Shown piece by piece: positions 27,671-36,143 of a stretch of DNA of 64,000 nt. The translations under genes and the position numbers were made by a program. Positions within the stretch are counted from its first letter, which is position 1; each line of letters begins with the position of its first letter. The DNA is from an uncultured Bacteroides sp. (GTDB taxonomy: Bacteria; Bacteroidota; Bacteroidia; Bacteroidales; Bacteroidaceae), in the NCBI GenBank assembly GCA_900544675.1, contig UQVZ01000020.1, positions 1 through 64,000 on the forward strand. Direction: 5' to 3'. Below the pieces are notes generated by a model, which worked only from the letters and a program-made list of their open reading frames with translations, was not told the origin of the DNA and ran no database searches.

Positions 27671-27766
27671 GTGTCTTCAAACTTATGCACTTATGCCGAT
27701 GGTTTTTCATTTATCATGTACCATTATTATTTACATCGGCATTATGTGCAGTAAGTTTCAAGACAC
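27671..27766. repeat. Long hairpin (about 31-bp arms) between fimbria-like module and lyase
   Basis: Arms at 27671-27701 and 27734-27766 pair over about 30 bp with only a few mismatches and one or two bulges; both ends read GTGTCTT...GCCGATG. The 32-nt loop is AT-rich. It begins about 60 bp past the stop of the fimbrillin-like gene. It could be a strong terminator or insulator, or a miniature inverted-repeat element. The rest of 27524-27827 shows no gene and no clear promoter. Confidence 0.75.
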
Positions 27767-27827
27767 AACTCTGAACACATAATCTAATTTTAATGCAACT
27801 TACTTATTGGGAACCTTAGTATATGTA

Positions 27828-29444
27828 TTATTCGAAGATGGTTACGACAGCACGGATGCAAGCAGAAGTTGTCACTTTAGGTTCTGCACCACCTGTTGTA
27901 CAAGTACCTGCATCATGATTAATCGTTGCAGCCGCAAAGTTACCGTCTTCTCTAACTGTACTTGAAATATAGAACCAATTGCTTGAACCTGTAGCAAACG
28001 AATCTTTCAATTTAGCAGAGAAAGCAGCATCTGCATTCTCACCGAAAGTCAAGTTACAGAATGTCTCTAATTGTTTAAAAGAAGGAATATACCACGGACT
28101 CAAGTTTTCCCCAGTTAACGAATTAGCAGCAACCCAAGTATCATAATTTGCAAAGGCTTGTGAAGCATAATCATCCATCATCTTTTTTAATGAAGCTGTA
28201 TTTGTGAAACCATTCCAGGAAGTAAAATCTCCATTCAGCGTAAGAGTCGGGAAAGGTGTAGAGTCTTCTTTTGATATTCCAAATACGCCACGAGCGCCAT
28301 TTGTCAAAGCTACGGCATACGCCTTAATAACCTTAGAGGCATAATCAGTTCCGTAATCAGCAGCATTACCACCTTGTTCACCTAATGCAAATACGATAGC
28401 TACAGCTTCTTGAGCAGTTTCTACTTTTGTTCCGGCAGCGCTTACATAGTCACCTACAGCCCATGTTGTAGTAGCAGGATCTTCAGGGTCTGTTCCCGGG
28501 TCTTCACCTCCACCTTCACTTGCATAACTATTATCAATAACAATATCAACTTTCACGGTTTTATCGCCCGGTTGAACCGGTTGGTCTTCATCCGGTGTAA
28601 GATAAATGGCATTATTGGGAGAAGAAGACAATTCTTGCATTTCAGCAGCTGTCAGTTGAATAGTCTTTCCTGTTTCATCCGATGCACTTGTAAACTTAAT
28701 AGAAGTACTCTTTGTTACCGTATTATTTACAGGGAAAACATAGCAATAGAAAGCCAAATCGCCTGTAGCCACACTCAGTGTCTCATTAGTGTTCAACGAA
28801 CAAGTTACAGCAGCCGACACGGTTTTATCCAAAACACTATATCCTTGTGTGGTATTGATACTCGGAGTAATAATATCCAATCCGGTTAATCCCAATTTCT
28901 CCAAATCTGAAGTTTTGATAGCAATCCGACTAAAAGGACGCTTCAAGGTAATGCTACCACCGATATTTGCCGCGCTTGCCACAGCACAAAATGCATCAGC
29001 AGCCGGATTGTTGAAAAGCTTTACATTCTTATTCAAATTGTATTTAACTTCAAGCAAACTGGTCGCATTATAGAGAGCGGACTTACTCGCTTCAATATCA
29101 TTCCCTTCTACATAATCAGCCCAAAACAAATAGTCGGCGGCACCTTCCGGAGCTTCAAACTCAAAACTTGCCGTACCATTCGTTACAGGAACGATTTCAT
29201 TAAAGCCTTCAATCAAAGCTCCATCTGCATTTACCGCTTGACAAATACAGCGCATTACATAGCCTTCTACATCAAGCGATTGGCTCGCACGAGAATAAAA
29301 ATCTTCATTAGAAAGATTCACGCTCAATCTTACCATACCATCGTTGCTACCTGTACCTGCCGTAGAAACAATCTCTTCTTGGCTACAGGATGCGAAAAGC
29401 ATCACGAACACAGTCATCAGCGAATATAAAAAATTCTTTTTCAT
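27828..29444 (-). CDS. Fimbrillin-like lipoprotein with DUF1566/FISUMP-like C-terminus
   Basis: This 538-residue protein has lipobox FASC (Cys20) followed by SQEE. Residues about 35-290 look like a Bacteroidetes fimbrillin or DUF6562 beta-domain (YLFWADYVEG, SITLKRPFSRIAIKTSDLEKLGL). An acidic linker follows (EGGGEDPGTDPEDPATT, about 305-320). The last 210 residues resemble DUF1566/FISUMP domains often seen on Bacteroides fimbrial tip proteins: a WAVGDYVS opening, WYIPSFKQLETFCN, NWFYISSTVRED and ending ACIRAVVTIFE. Such a protein may be a surface adhesin or pilus tip. Its base composition is more AT-rich than the flanking lyases. Domain calls are by eye. Confidence 0.65.
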   Translation of the reverse strand: MKKNFLYSLMTVFVMLFASCSQEEIVSTAGTGSNDGMVRLSVNLSNEDFYSRASQSLDVEGYVMRCICQAVNADGALIEGFNEIVPVTNGTASFEFEAPEGAADYLFWADYVEGNDIEASKSALYNATSLLEVKYNLNKNVKLFNNPAADAFCAVASAANIGGSITLKRPFSRIAIKTSDLEKLGLTGLDIITPSINTTQGYSVLDKTVSAAVTCSLNTNETLSVATGDLAFYCYVFPVNNTVTKSTSIKFTSASDETGKTIQLTAAEMQELSSSPNNAIYLTPDEDQPVQPGDKTVKVDIVIDNSYASEGGGEDPGTDPEDPATTTWAVGDYVSAAGTKVETAQEAVAIVFALGEQGGNAADYGTDYASKVIKAYAVALTNGARGVFGISKEDSTPFPTLTLNGDFTSWNGFTNTASLKKMMDDYASQAFANYDTWVAANSLTGENLSPWYIPSFKQLETFCNLTFGENADAAFSAKLKDSFATGSSNWFYISSTVREDGNFAAATINHDAGTCTTGGAEPKVTTSACIRAVVTIFE

Positions 29445-29488
29445 GTAGTTAAGGATTTAAGTTGTTAATATTTTATTTATGATTAAAT

Positions 29489-30553
29489 TTATTCTACGGT
29501 AACACCCCAATTAATTTCGTTATCATAATCCGAATCAATGCCTATTCCGTCTTCTTCATCGGGATTATCTCCTCCTCCTTGTCCGCCTTGGTCATCACCG
29601 GTCAAGAACTCACCTGTCCATACGGTATTCTTACCCCGTTCGAGCGATACATTCAATACGGAATTGGCTACGGTTACATTGTCTGCATCCACAATTTCGA
29701 TTTCCATCGGAACGGTAGCACTGCCTTCGGTGGAGACGAATACATAGTCGAAGCCTAAGCGTACATCCGCGGTTCCGGCTTCGGGAACTTCGAAATCGGT
29801 TTCGTATTGCATGTACATCAGCGAGTGCTTGGGCACATCATCCAACACGTTATACCCCGCGGACAAATAACCGCTGTACTTGATACGTGCAGTAAAACGG
29901 TCACCCGAAACTTCTCCATCAGCTATACGCTGAAGAAACTTATCTACATCGGTCGCCCGCAGTTCATAACGTGCCATGGGGCGTTGGAGAGCTACATCCT
30001 GCTCAATCACCGCTCCCCACTGGTCAGTGTAAGCGGAAAGGTCGAGGGATGTAGTGCCCACAAACACATCTTTATATTCTGTATTTCCCGTATGAGAAGC
30101 ACGGTTAGGAATTACAGGAACCAGACTTTGGGTGTTCCAGTGCAAATCCTCTTCGGGAGTCTCGGCATCCACGTAATCTTTCCATACCACAATCTGATAG
30201 GGGCGTGCATGCAATTTCATGCTTACAGGTAAAGACAAACGGGTGCGGTCGGTAATATTTTCAACAATCACTTCCCTTGCCACGGGCTGGCGGTTGAGGT
30301 ATGCTTCTACAATGAAGCGGTGCAGGTAATCGGCATTGGCACCTACCTTCACGCTGGTTTGCGTTTCGTCTGCCTGTTCGGGCAAGTTCAAGTCGAGATT
30401 CAGAGTGAGTTCCACATCCACCAAAGTCGGGTCTACACCCGGTTCCCCATCAGCGGTCAGTTCCGGTTCTTCATGCAAGGTGCAGGCGGTAAACGTCAAT
30501 GCGAAAGCCAACAAGCCTGCCCAAAGCTCTCCTATATGTCTGTTTCTTTTCAT
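29489..30553 (-). CDS. DUF6562-like lipoprotein, possible fimbrial anchor
   Basis: This 354-residue lipoprotein has lipobox FTAC (Cys24) followed by TLHEEPE. It contains the phrase YQIVVWKDYVDAETPEEDLHW, close to YLFWADYVEG of the next gene, and a stretch of paired beta-strands (PMARYELRATDVDKFLQRIADG, AGTADVRLGFDYVFVSTEG). This resembles the Mfa2/FimB-type or DUF6562 proteins that accompany fimbrillins. The C-terminus is rich in Gly and Asp. It lies 22 bp after the DUF3575 gene and 44 bp before the fimbrillin-like gene, so the three form an operon. Whether it assembles a fibre or binds glycan directly is not known. Confidence 0.6.
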   Translation of the reverse strand: MKRNRHIGELWAGLLAFALTFTACTLHEEPELTADGEPGVDPTLVDVELTLNLDLNLPEQADETQTSVKVGANADYLHRFIVEAYLNRQPVAREVIVENITDRTRLSLPVSMKLHARPYQIVVWKDYVDAETPEEDLHWNTQSLVPVIPNRASHTGNTEYKDVFVGTTSLDLSAYTDQWGAVIEQDVALQRPMARYELRATDVDKFLQRIADGEVSGDRFTARIKYSGYLSAGYNVLDDVPKHSLMYMQYETDFEVPEAGTADVRLGFDYVFVSTEGSATVPMEIEIVDADNVTVANSVLNVSLERGKNTVWTGEFLTGDDQGGQGGGDNPDEEDGIGIDSDYDNEINWGVTVE

Positions 30554-30575
30554 GGAATTATCATTTTAAGTTCGT

Positions 30576-31313
30576 TCAGAATCGGTATACCAACGATACG
30601 CCCACCTTTGTCGGTCCCCAATAGTTGCGGACACGGGTGTCAATTTGTGCACCGTTCTCTATATTATAATAGGTATCATACTTCATATTGACATATCCGA
30701 AGCCTACGGTAAACTCTGCACCCCAATGCTCAGACAAGGGCAACTTATAACCGTAACTCAATCCGGCTCCTGCCAAGGGACGTCCGGTATCCTGATAGCG
30801 TCGGTCGTCCCACTTCAGGTTGTACCATCCTACATGGGCATGCAAGCCAAAGAAATGTCCCTTGCCGGTTTCCTGTCCCATCCACCAGCGCAGTTCGGGC
30901 TGGATAGCGGCGATACGCAACGCCTTATCCGGTTTTGCGTCCCACAGACTCCACATTATCGGGATATCTACCGTCATGCGCGAATGTACTTGTATTTCGT
31001 AATCCAAATTCAAAACGCCGATAGCATCATACGCCACGTTGGTTTTCAACGCCATATAACGTCCGTCCGAAGAAACGGATACGGTTTTCTTCTCGTCCTT
31101 CTTGTTTTTCTTGCGCTTTCCCGAAGCACTGGCTTCTTTCGTCTGCTTAGCCGGAACGGTTTTCTGTGCCGAAGGATTGTACACCGCGGTCTCTTCGGGA
31201 GCAGCCGAAGTCTGTATGCGGGGCTTCTCTACCGCTTGCGCCATTGCCCCTAAAGGCAACACCGCTACGGCAAGAGTAAAGCAGGTATGCAAAAATCGTC
31301 TTTCTAATCTCAT
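30576..31313 (-). CDS. DUF3575 outer-membrane-protein-like
   Basis: This 245-residue protein has a signal peptide (to about residue 26, ...AMAQA) and a Lys-rich linker (about 55-80). It then has a DUF3575 domain: ALKTNVAYDAIGVLNLDYEI, a Trp-rich central part (QPELRWWMG, HAHVGWYNLKWDD) and a terminal aromatic VYRF as in outer-membrane beta-barrels. DUF3575 genes commonly head Bacteroidetes fimbria-like operons, which is the basis for calling this a module. No promoter was found in the short upstream gap, so it may be read from the PL15-like gene. Confidence 0.75.
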   Translation of the reverse strand: MRLERRFLHTCFTLAVAVLPLGAMAQAVEKPRIQTSAAPEETAVYNPSAQKTVPAKQTKEASASGKRKKNKKDEKKTVSVSSDGRYMALKTNVAYDAIGVLNLDYEIQVHSRMTVDIPIMWSLWDAKPDKALRIAAIQPELRWWMGQETGKGHFFGLHAHVGWYNLKWDDRRYQDTGRPLAGAGLSYGYKLPLSEHWGAEFTVGFGYVNMKYDTYYNIENGAQIDTRVRNYWGPTKVGVSLVYRF

Positions 31314-31331
31314 GGCTATAAATAATTTTTT

Positions 31332-31407
31332 AAGTTCGTGAGTTTGCGAGTTTTTAAGTTTGTGAGTGTTTGAATCGTAAAACTTAAGAACTTAAAAACT
31401 CACAAAC
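31332..31407 (-). repeat. Word-repeat inverted repeat between PL15-like and DUF3575 genes
   Basis: Tandem copies of the word AGTTTGTGAGT/AGTTTTTAAGT on one arm face their complements on the other (best core GAGTTTTTAAGTT). It fills the 107-bp gap between two same-strand genes and may weaken transcription into the fimbria-like module. Confidence 0.5.
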
Positions 31408-31420
31408 GAAAAAACTGAAA

Positions 31421-34021
31421 TTATATTTCCAAATCGGGTACAACATCGCGCATGGTGGTCACATACCCATTCTCGTTCACCACGGTTTCTTCTCCCTTGT
31501 ACGTGATGCTTACATCGTCTTTCGTACTGCGGATAAAGAACGAAGGTGCTCCATTTGCCGAAATATTGACACTGATAAGCCAGCCTCCTGCCTTAATGCG
31601 TCCGTCCGAAAGGATTTCAGGATCTTTTGCCGGATACTTTAAGGCGTGCGTATTGATAATCGTGGCAAAGCGATATACTTTTGCTTTCTCTGATTTTGCC
31701 GAGAAGTGCCAATGATTGGGGTATTTCTTGAAGTTCCCTTTCGCATCCGCACGCAGCCAGTTGACGGGCGGCACAAAGAACCGGCTTGTAGTATCGGTCT
31801 GTAATGTTCCGGTAGAGAAAATGTAAGCATCGGATGCTCCTCCTCGTCCCGACAAACCTTGCACGTGTACGAAGCGGGGATTGGATGTATCGACCGTCAT
31901 CGGCTGTGCCGTTGTATGCAACATAAAGGTATAATCGGCTGGTTCGGATGCTTCCAGTTCATCATAGATAAAGATAAAGCCGGTTTTTCCTAAATTGACG
32001 ATATGCCGACGGAATTTGGTCAAAGGCACATCATCCCAACCATTTTCAGGCGTATATTCCACACCCGACGCCTTGCCGCGCTCTAACCACAACGGAGATA
32101 TCACTTTCCCATAAGCGTTGGAAGCGTCCCCCAGCACATAACCTATCTTATCGCTACAATAATAACGTGGAATCCAACCATAACCTTCGGTTCCGATACG
32201 TTGCCCCATGCCATTCACCAAAATAGTGTTGTGAGCACGTGTCGCACGGTGGCACAGCATACTATGTACATCGGTAAACTCAATGTGATGCCCACTGCTA
32301 TAGAAAATCGGTTTTCCTCCGTAGAACGTGTTGAATGCATTCTGGTTTGCCAGCGCATGGGAAGTACTTCCGTACGGACTGCTTCGGAAACTCCACATTG
32401 CATTGCCTCCTACACGATCCCAATTGGTCTGATATGAAGCCAGACCTGTTTCGGGAAACACTCTTCCGAAAGGCAATGCCGGCAATCCCGGACCTTCGGG
32501 CAGAGGCTTATTGCATTGCAAACGGAACCAAGCCAAGTCGCCGGGCTTGTTCAACAGAGCTTTCTTCATGTATTCAGGTTCAACCTTCAACGTGCGGCGT
32601 ACAAAATCTGCTGCAAACGAGTTCCCTGTCAGCTTGGCAAGAGCATCCAGATACCCGATACGGATGCTGTTAGGACGTCCAACATTCTGGTGCGAACTAC
32701 CGTTCCCTCCTGATTTTGAAAACGGAGGTTGCTGGTAAATTGTATACATTATGTTATTGGTATACCAAGGGTCACTAAAGAAATCGTATCCGCTCAACTT
32801 GCTATAATAATAAGGCACTTCGATAAGGGTACGGGTATTGACGGTAAAATACGAATCACCATTATGCCAGCCACCATCCTTGTTCAGTCCAGGGAAGCGT
32901 GCCCGCCATACATTATAGCAATAGTCCGTCCATGTGGCTGCTTCCGGCAAATCGCCATAAGTGGCAAACGCAGCCATCGTCAGGATACGAAGAGTCATTT
33001 GCCAGATATGATTCTCAGCGATGTGGTTTTCCAAATAGTTATTAAAATGTTCATACATGGCTCCGCCTTTCTCTCGAATGGCATCCAGCAACGTTTTCTT
33101 TTCGGCATCGGTCAACAACTCGTAAAACGAATCGTACGCCATCGAACAAAGTGAAAGCAACGCAGAAGCATTGAAGTCTCCTTTTACGTTCTTGTCTTTG
33201 TCCCAATCAATCATCTCGAAAACGCGCTTGATAGCCTCATCTGCATACTTCCGGTCTTTTGTCAACAAGTAAGCCCGAATCAATGCTTCGGTATTCCCTT
33301 CTTCGGCATCGATGATGCGGCGGCTCTCACGGGTCAGGTACGAATTGATTTGCATCTGATTCGTAAGGTTCTTTACCTGACTGGTATTAATATCTTTTAC
33401 CGTTTTCATCGGTGTACGCATTACTTTATCGGCACGCTCCAGATACCAGCCGCGCTCTGCTTTCGATTGGCTTTGGGCGATAAATGCATCCCATTCGTCC
33501 TTCTGGACCCATATACGAGGATGAGACTGAGGCACTCGGACAATTATCTCTTTATAAGAAGGGGGACAGAATTTCTTTGGATTATCACCTACTGTAAGCT
33601 CCTGTATGCTTTGCCATGCTACTTGTCCGGCTTCGTTTACATAGCCATATTGCCAGTACCACTTACCGGGTGTGAGGTCTTTATCTGGATTATAGAAAGG
33701 CCAGCGGGTTTCCACTTCAACCGTGCCTTTTGCAAAAGAAGCATCTTGCGAATAACGCAAACGATACTTTAACTTCGACTTGTCCACTTTCTTAACCTGT
33801 GCTTCGAATCCATCCAATACATTGCCCGAAATATTCGCGTCTGCGCGAAGTGGCCATTGGAAGGATACATAACGGTCGTCTACTACCGCTTTATCAAGTG
33901 GATAAGGAGTAGCTCGCATTTCGTGCATCAACGTTGTTTCGGTCAGCTTGATGTTCGCTTGGGCAGATGCGCCCAATGCTAACACACTCCATAGTAATGC
34001 TAAGTAAAAGGTTTTCTTCAT
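31421..34021 (-). CDS. Periplasmic PL15-like exolytic heparin lyase
   Basis: This 866-residue protein has a type I signal peptide (to about residue 21, ...GASAQA), so it is periplasmic rather than a lipoprotein. An N-terminal DUF4962-like beta region (about 35-145) precedes an alpha-toroid (about 160-540; NHIWQMTLRILTMAAFATYGD, GGWHNGDSYFTVNTRT) and a Hepar_II_III beta domain (about 560-860; RAHNTILVNGMGQR, GFIFIYDELEASEP). Length and layout match the exolytic heparinases of PL15 subfamily 2 as I remember them (about 865 residues), which release disaccharides from heparin and heparan sulfate. It has its own -7 element and repeat array and follows the sulfatase by about 160 bp. Confidence 0.8.
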   Translation of the reverse strand: MKKTFYLALLWSVLALGASAQANIKLTETTLMHEMRATPYPLDKAVVDDRYVSFQWPLRADANISGNVLDGFEAQVKKVDKSKLKYRLRYSQDASFAKGTVEVETRWPFYNPDKDLTPGKWYWQYGYVNEAGQVAWQSIQELTVGDNPKKFCPPSYKEIIVRVPQSHPRIWVQKDEWDAFIAQSQSKAERGWYLERADKVMRTPMKTVKDINTSQVKNLTNQMQINSYLTRESRRIIDAEEGNTEALIRAYLLTKDRKYADEAIKRVFEMIDWDKDKNVKGDFNASALLSLCSMAYDSFYELLTDAEKKTLLDAIREKGGAMYEHFNNYLENHIAENHIWQMTLRILTMAAFATYGDLPEAATWTDYCYNVWRARFPGLNKDGGWHNGDSYFTVNTRTLIEVPYYYSKLSGYDFFSDPWYTNNIMYTIYQQPPFSKSGGNGSSHQNVGRPNSIRIGYLDALAKLTGNSFAADFVRRTLKVEPEYMKKALLNKPGDLAWFRLQCNKPLPEGPGLPALPFGRVFPETGLASYQTNWDRVGGNAMWSFRSSPYGSTSHALANQNAFNTFYGGKPIFYSSGHHIEFTDVHSMLCHRATRAHNTILVNGMGQRIGTEGYGWIPRYYCSDKIGYVLGDASNAYGKVISPLWLERGKASGVEYTPENGWDDVPLTKFRRHIVNLGKTGFIFIYDELEASEPADYTFMLHTTAQPMTVDTSNPRFVHVQGLSGRGGASDAYIFSTGTLQTDTTSRFFVPPVNWLRADAKGNFKKYPNHWHFSAKSEKAKVYRFATIINTHALKYPAKDPEILSDGRIKAGGWLISVNISANGAPSFFIRSTKDDVSITYKGEETVVNENGYVTTMRDVVPDLEI

Positions 34022-34059
34022 GGGTAGAATTTAGGTCATTAACTGTTTTTTGTTTGATG

Positions 34060-34166
34060 CAAAGTTAAACAATTAACCATCAACAGGCTTGCACAAATGT
34101 GTTTCTTTCGTTCAAAATCCTGCAAACGGTGTTTGATTTTGTCTAATTGACTTTTAAATTTGTTCA
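34060..34166 (-). promoter_or_regulatory. PL15-like gene promoter with four-unit array
   Basis: The minus-strand -7 is TAACTTTG at 34067-34060. Units start (plus strand) at 34090 TGCACAAATGTGTT (weak), 34111 TTCAAAATCCTGCA, 34132 TTTGATTTTGTCTA (weak) and 34153 TTTAAATTTGTTCA, spaced 21 bp. The first lies 23 bp past the -7, as at the other three promoters. No -33 element is present. Confidence 0.5.
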
Positions 34167-34179
34167 AAATGGCTGTTTT

Positions 34180-35532
34180 TCAGTCTTTCGGCAAATATTT
34201 TGCTTTGAACCGTGTGGTAGAAGAAGGATGCAGGCGCATCCATTCGTCCAACAACATCCGATGTTGTCTGACAACATCTTTGTATTTCTTCTCCACTGCC
34301 AAGTTACGCATCTCGCCCCGGTCGATCCTCATGTCATAGAGTTGCTCACGGTTCTTGCCGGTATCGTAAAGTATATATTTATAATAAGGTGTACGTACCA
34401 TCCATCCCAATGTGCCCGCAGTTTCACCAAAAAAAGTTTCGGTCACTACATAAGGGCGATGAGACTTTGTCGTATCTCCCTCTTCCGCTACTTCACGGAA
34501 GCTGATTCCTTGCCGTCCCGCAGGCATTTCCACTTCCGCCCAATCGCACACACTCGGCATCAAGTCCTCACCATTGTTGATAAACTGGGGCAATACCTTT
34601 CCCGCATTCTTCCCGCCGGGCAGGCAGACGATGAAAGGCACATTCACCACCTCTTCATATAGAGCGGTTTTCTGGTTCCATTGATGCGCGCCGCATCCGT
34701 CTCCATGATCGCTGGTAAAAATAATTACAGTATTCTTCCACAAATTTTGCTTGTCCACCTCATCTAGAAGCTTCCCGATTTCTTTGTCCACCGCTTCTAT
34801 CAGACGATAATACGCGTTGCGGTAGCGGCGCCAGTCATCAGGCGTGAATGTCACGGTCGGATACAACCGATGATTCTGCCTGCGTTCAAAAGCCAACGCA
34901 TCGGCATCATACGGATTAATCGCAAAATTGGCAGGCAAGCCGGGACAATCTTCCAGTTCCGGTTCTTCGAACGAAGCATAAGGCGGATTCTGGTGGCGAG
35001 CGTATTCGCAGATGTTATGCGGATTGTCAAAAGAAGCCACCAAGAAGAAAGGTTGCTCAGGTTTGCGCCGTAAGAATGCTACACAAGCCTCAGCAAGCCC
35101 AAAATCGTTATGCCCGTGCAAGTTCTCGAACCCGAAGGCTTCCTTTGCCGGCAAGGAATTGGTATGCGCGTGCCATTTCCCGGCATAAGCACATTCGTAT
35201 CCGCTTTCTTCCAACAACGTCCCCAAAGTCCGGGTGCGGATAGAATCGGGCATCGGCGTCCCGTTCTCTGTCAGCCCCACTTGACTAGGCGTATATCCCG
35301 TAAACATGGACGAACGCGACGGACCGCTTAGTGGAAAACTGCAATATGCATTAGAGAAACGCACGCCTCTTTCGGCAAGCCGATCCATATTGGGTGTATA
35401 CACTTCTTCGTTTCCGACACAACTCATAGCCGTAGCAGTCTGCTGGTCAGTCATGATGTAAAGGATGTTGGGACGCTCTTGCGCCATCAATGCGGCAGGG
35501 GCAAACAGGGAATAGATAATAAATGGTTTCAT
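34180..35532 (-). CDS. S1-family sulfatase, Ser-type
   Basis: This 450-residue arylsulfatase-fold enzyme has an N-terminal signal (to about residue 18, ...ALMAQE), so it acts in the periplasm. The formylglycine motif is S69-G-P-S-R73 (FPLSGPSRSSMFTG). The Ser form requires the radical-SAM maturase encoded at 7738-8967. The metal-site start ILYIMTDQQ and the downstream FTSDHGDGCG and AYAGKWHAH blocks are typical. In this locus the substrate is probably a sulfated hexosamine or uronate of heparin-like chains, but position specificity (6-O, 2-O or N) cannot be read. It is the first gene of the leftward locus. Confidence 0.92.
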   Translation of the reverse strand: MKPFIIYSLFAPAALMAQERPNILYIMTDQQTATAMSCVGNEEVYTPNMDRLAERGVRFSNAYCSFPLSGPSRSSMFTGYTPSQVGLTENGTPMPDSIRTRTLGTLLEESGYECAYAGKWHAHTNSLPAKEAFGFENLHGHNDFGLAEACVAFLRRKPEQPFFLVASFDNPHNICEYARHQNPPYASFEEPELEDCPGLPANFAINPYDADALAFERRQNHRLYPTVTFTPDDWRRYRNAYYRLIEAVDKEIGKLLDEVDKQNLWKNTVIIFTSDHGDGCGAHQWNQKTALYEEVVNVPFIVCLPGGKNAGKVLPQFINNGEDLMPSVCDWAEVEMPAGRQGISFREVAEEGDTTKSHRPYVVTETFFGETAGTLGWMVRTPYYKYILYDTGKNREQLYDMRIDRGEMRNLAVEKKYKDVVRQHRMLLDEWMRLHPSSTTRFKAKYLPKD

Positions 35533-35549
35533 AGTGATTTCGTTTTAGG

Positions 35550-35655
35550 CAAAAGTAGCCGTTCTCTCTCAAAAACGGCTTCAATAACCTGCAATGTTTT
35601 TTCAAATTCGTGCATCGGCTTTTATTTTTGTGCAAAATACTTTCAAATCTGTGCA
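35550..35655 (-). promoter_or_regulatory. Sulfatase promoter with inverted repeat and four-unit array
   Basis: The minus-strand -7 is TACTTTTG at 35557-35550. A 7-bp inverted repeat (AGCCGTT 35557-35563, AACGGCT 35574-35580) abuts it, echoing the susC promoter. Units start (plus strand) at 35580 TTCAATAACCTGCA, 35601 TTCAAATTCGTGCA, 35621 TTTATTTTTGTGCA and 35642 TTCAAATCTGTGCA, spaced 21, 20 and 21 bp. These are the clearest copies in the window. The remaining sequence to 35867 shows no gene. Confidence 0.65.
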
Positions 35656-35867
35656 ACTCCGCTGAGAATAATAAAAACACAGCACACATACCGACACAAG
35701 AACAAAGTTTTATAGTCAATCAGAAATAAAAAAAACAAAGAATCACTTACCTAAGGGAACGGAGTGAAGCATCTCGGATACGTCCGCGTGGATATACACG
35801 AAACCCTTCACTTCGCTCAGGATAACAACACATCTGGAATTTTTATCCTATGCCTATAAATAGTTAT

Positions 35868-36095
35868 TTATCCCATCATCTGAATCAAACGAAGATAAAA
35901 GGCTATGATGCAAATCAGGTCGATAATCAATGCCACGACCGACCACTTGATAAACAATTTCTTTTTCTTTACCACACCATATACGATGCCGATTATCGCC
36001 GAAACCAATATGCCGGCAGCCACACCGAAGAGGCCTTGCACGGCAAGCCCTACAAGTATCAGCAATCCCATCGTAATCAGAATATTGTTTTTCAT
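35868..36095 (-). CDS. Small two-helix membrane protein
   Basis: This 75-residue protein has two hydrophobic segments (about residues 4-40, with a Gly-rich break, and 48-70) separated by a KKKK loop that should face the cytosol. No family was recognised. It lies 48 bp after proC and is probably cotranscribed with it. A longer overlapping frame (35854-36411) runs antisense to nothing and in another frame of proC, and was rejected. Confidence 0.65.
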   Translation of the reverse strand: MKNNILITMGLLILVGLAVQGLFGVAAGILVSAIIGIVYGVVKKKKLFIKWSVVALIIDLICIIAFYLRLIQMMG

Positions 36096-36143
36096 AAGCG
36101 TACTTTTTAAGAAGTTGAGGAGCCAGATGCATTATCCTTAAAA

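Noticed and set aside
27603..27690. A fifth regulator array ahead of the surface lyase gene
   Set aside because: Only one good unit (27676) was found, inside the hairpin arm. No partners at 20-21 bp and no -7 element at the right offset were seen.
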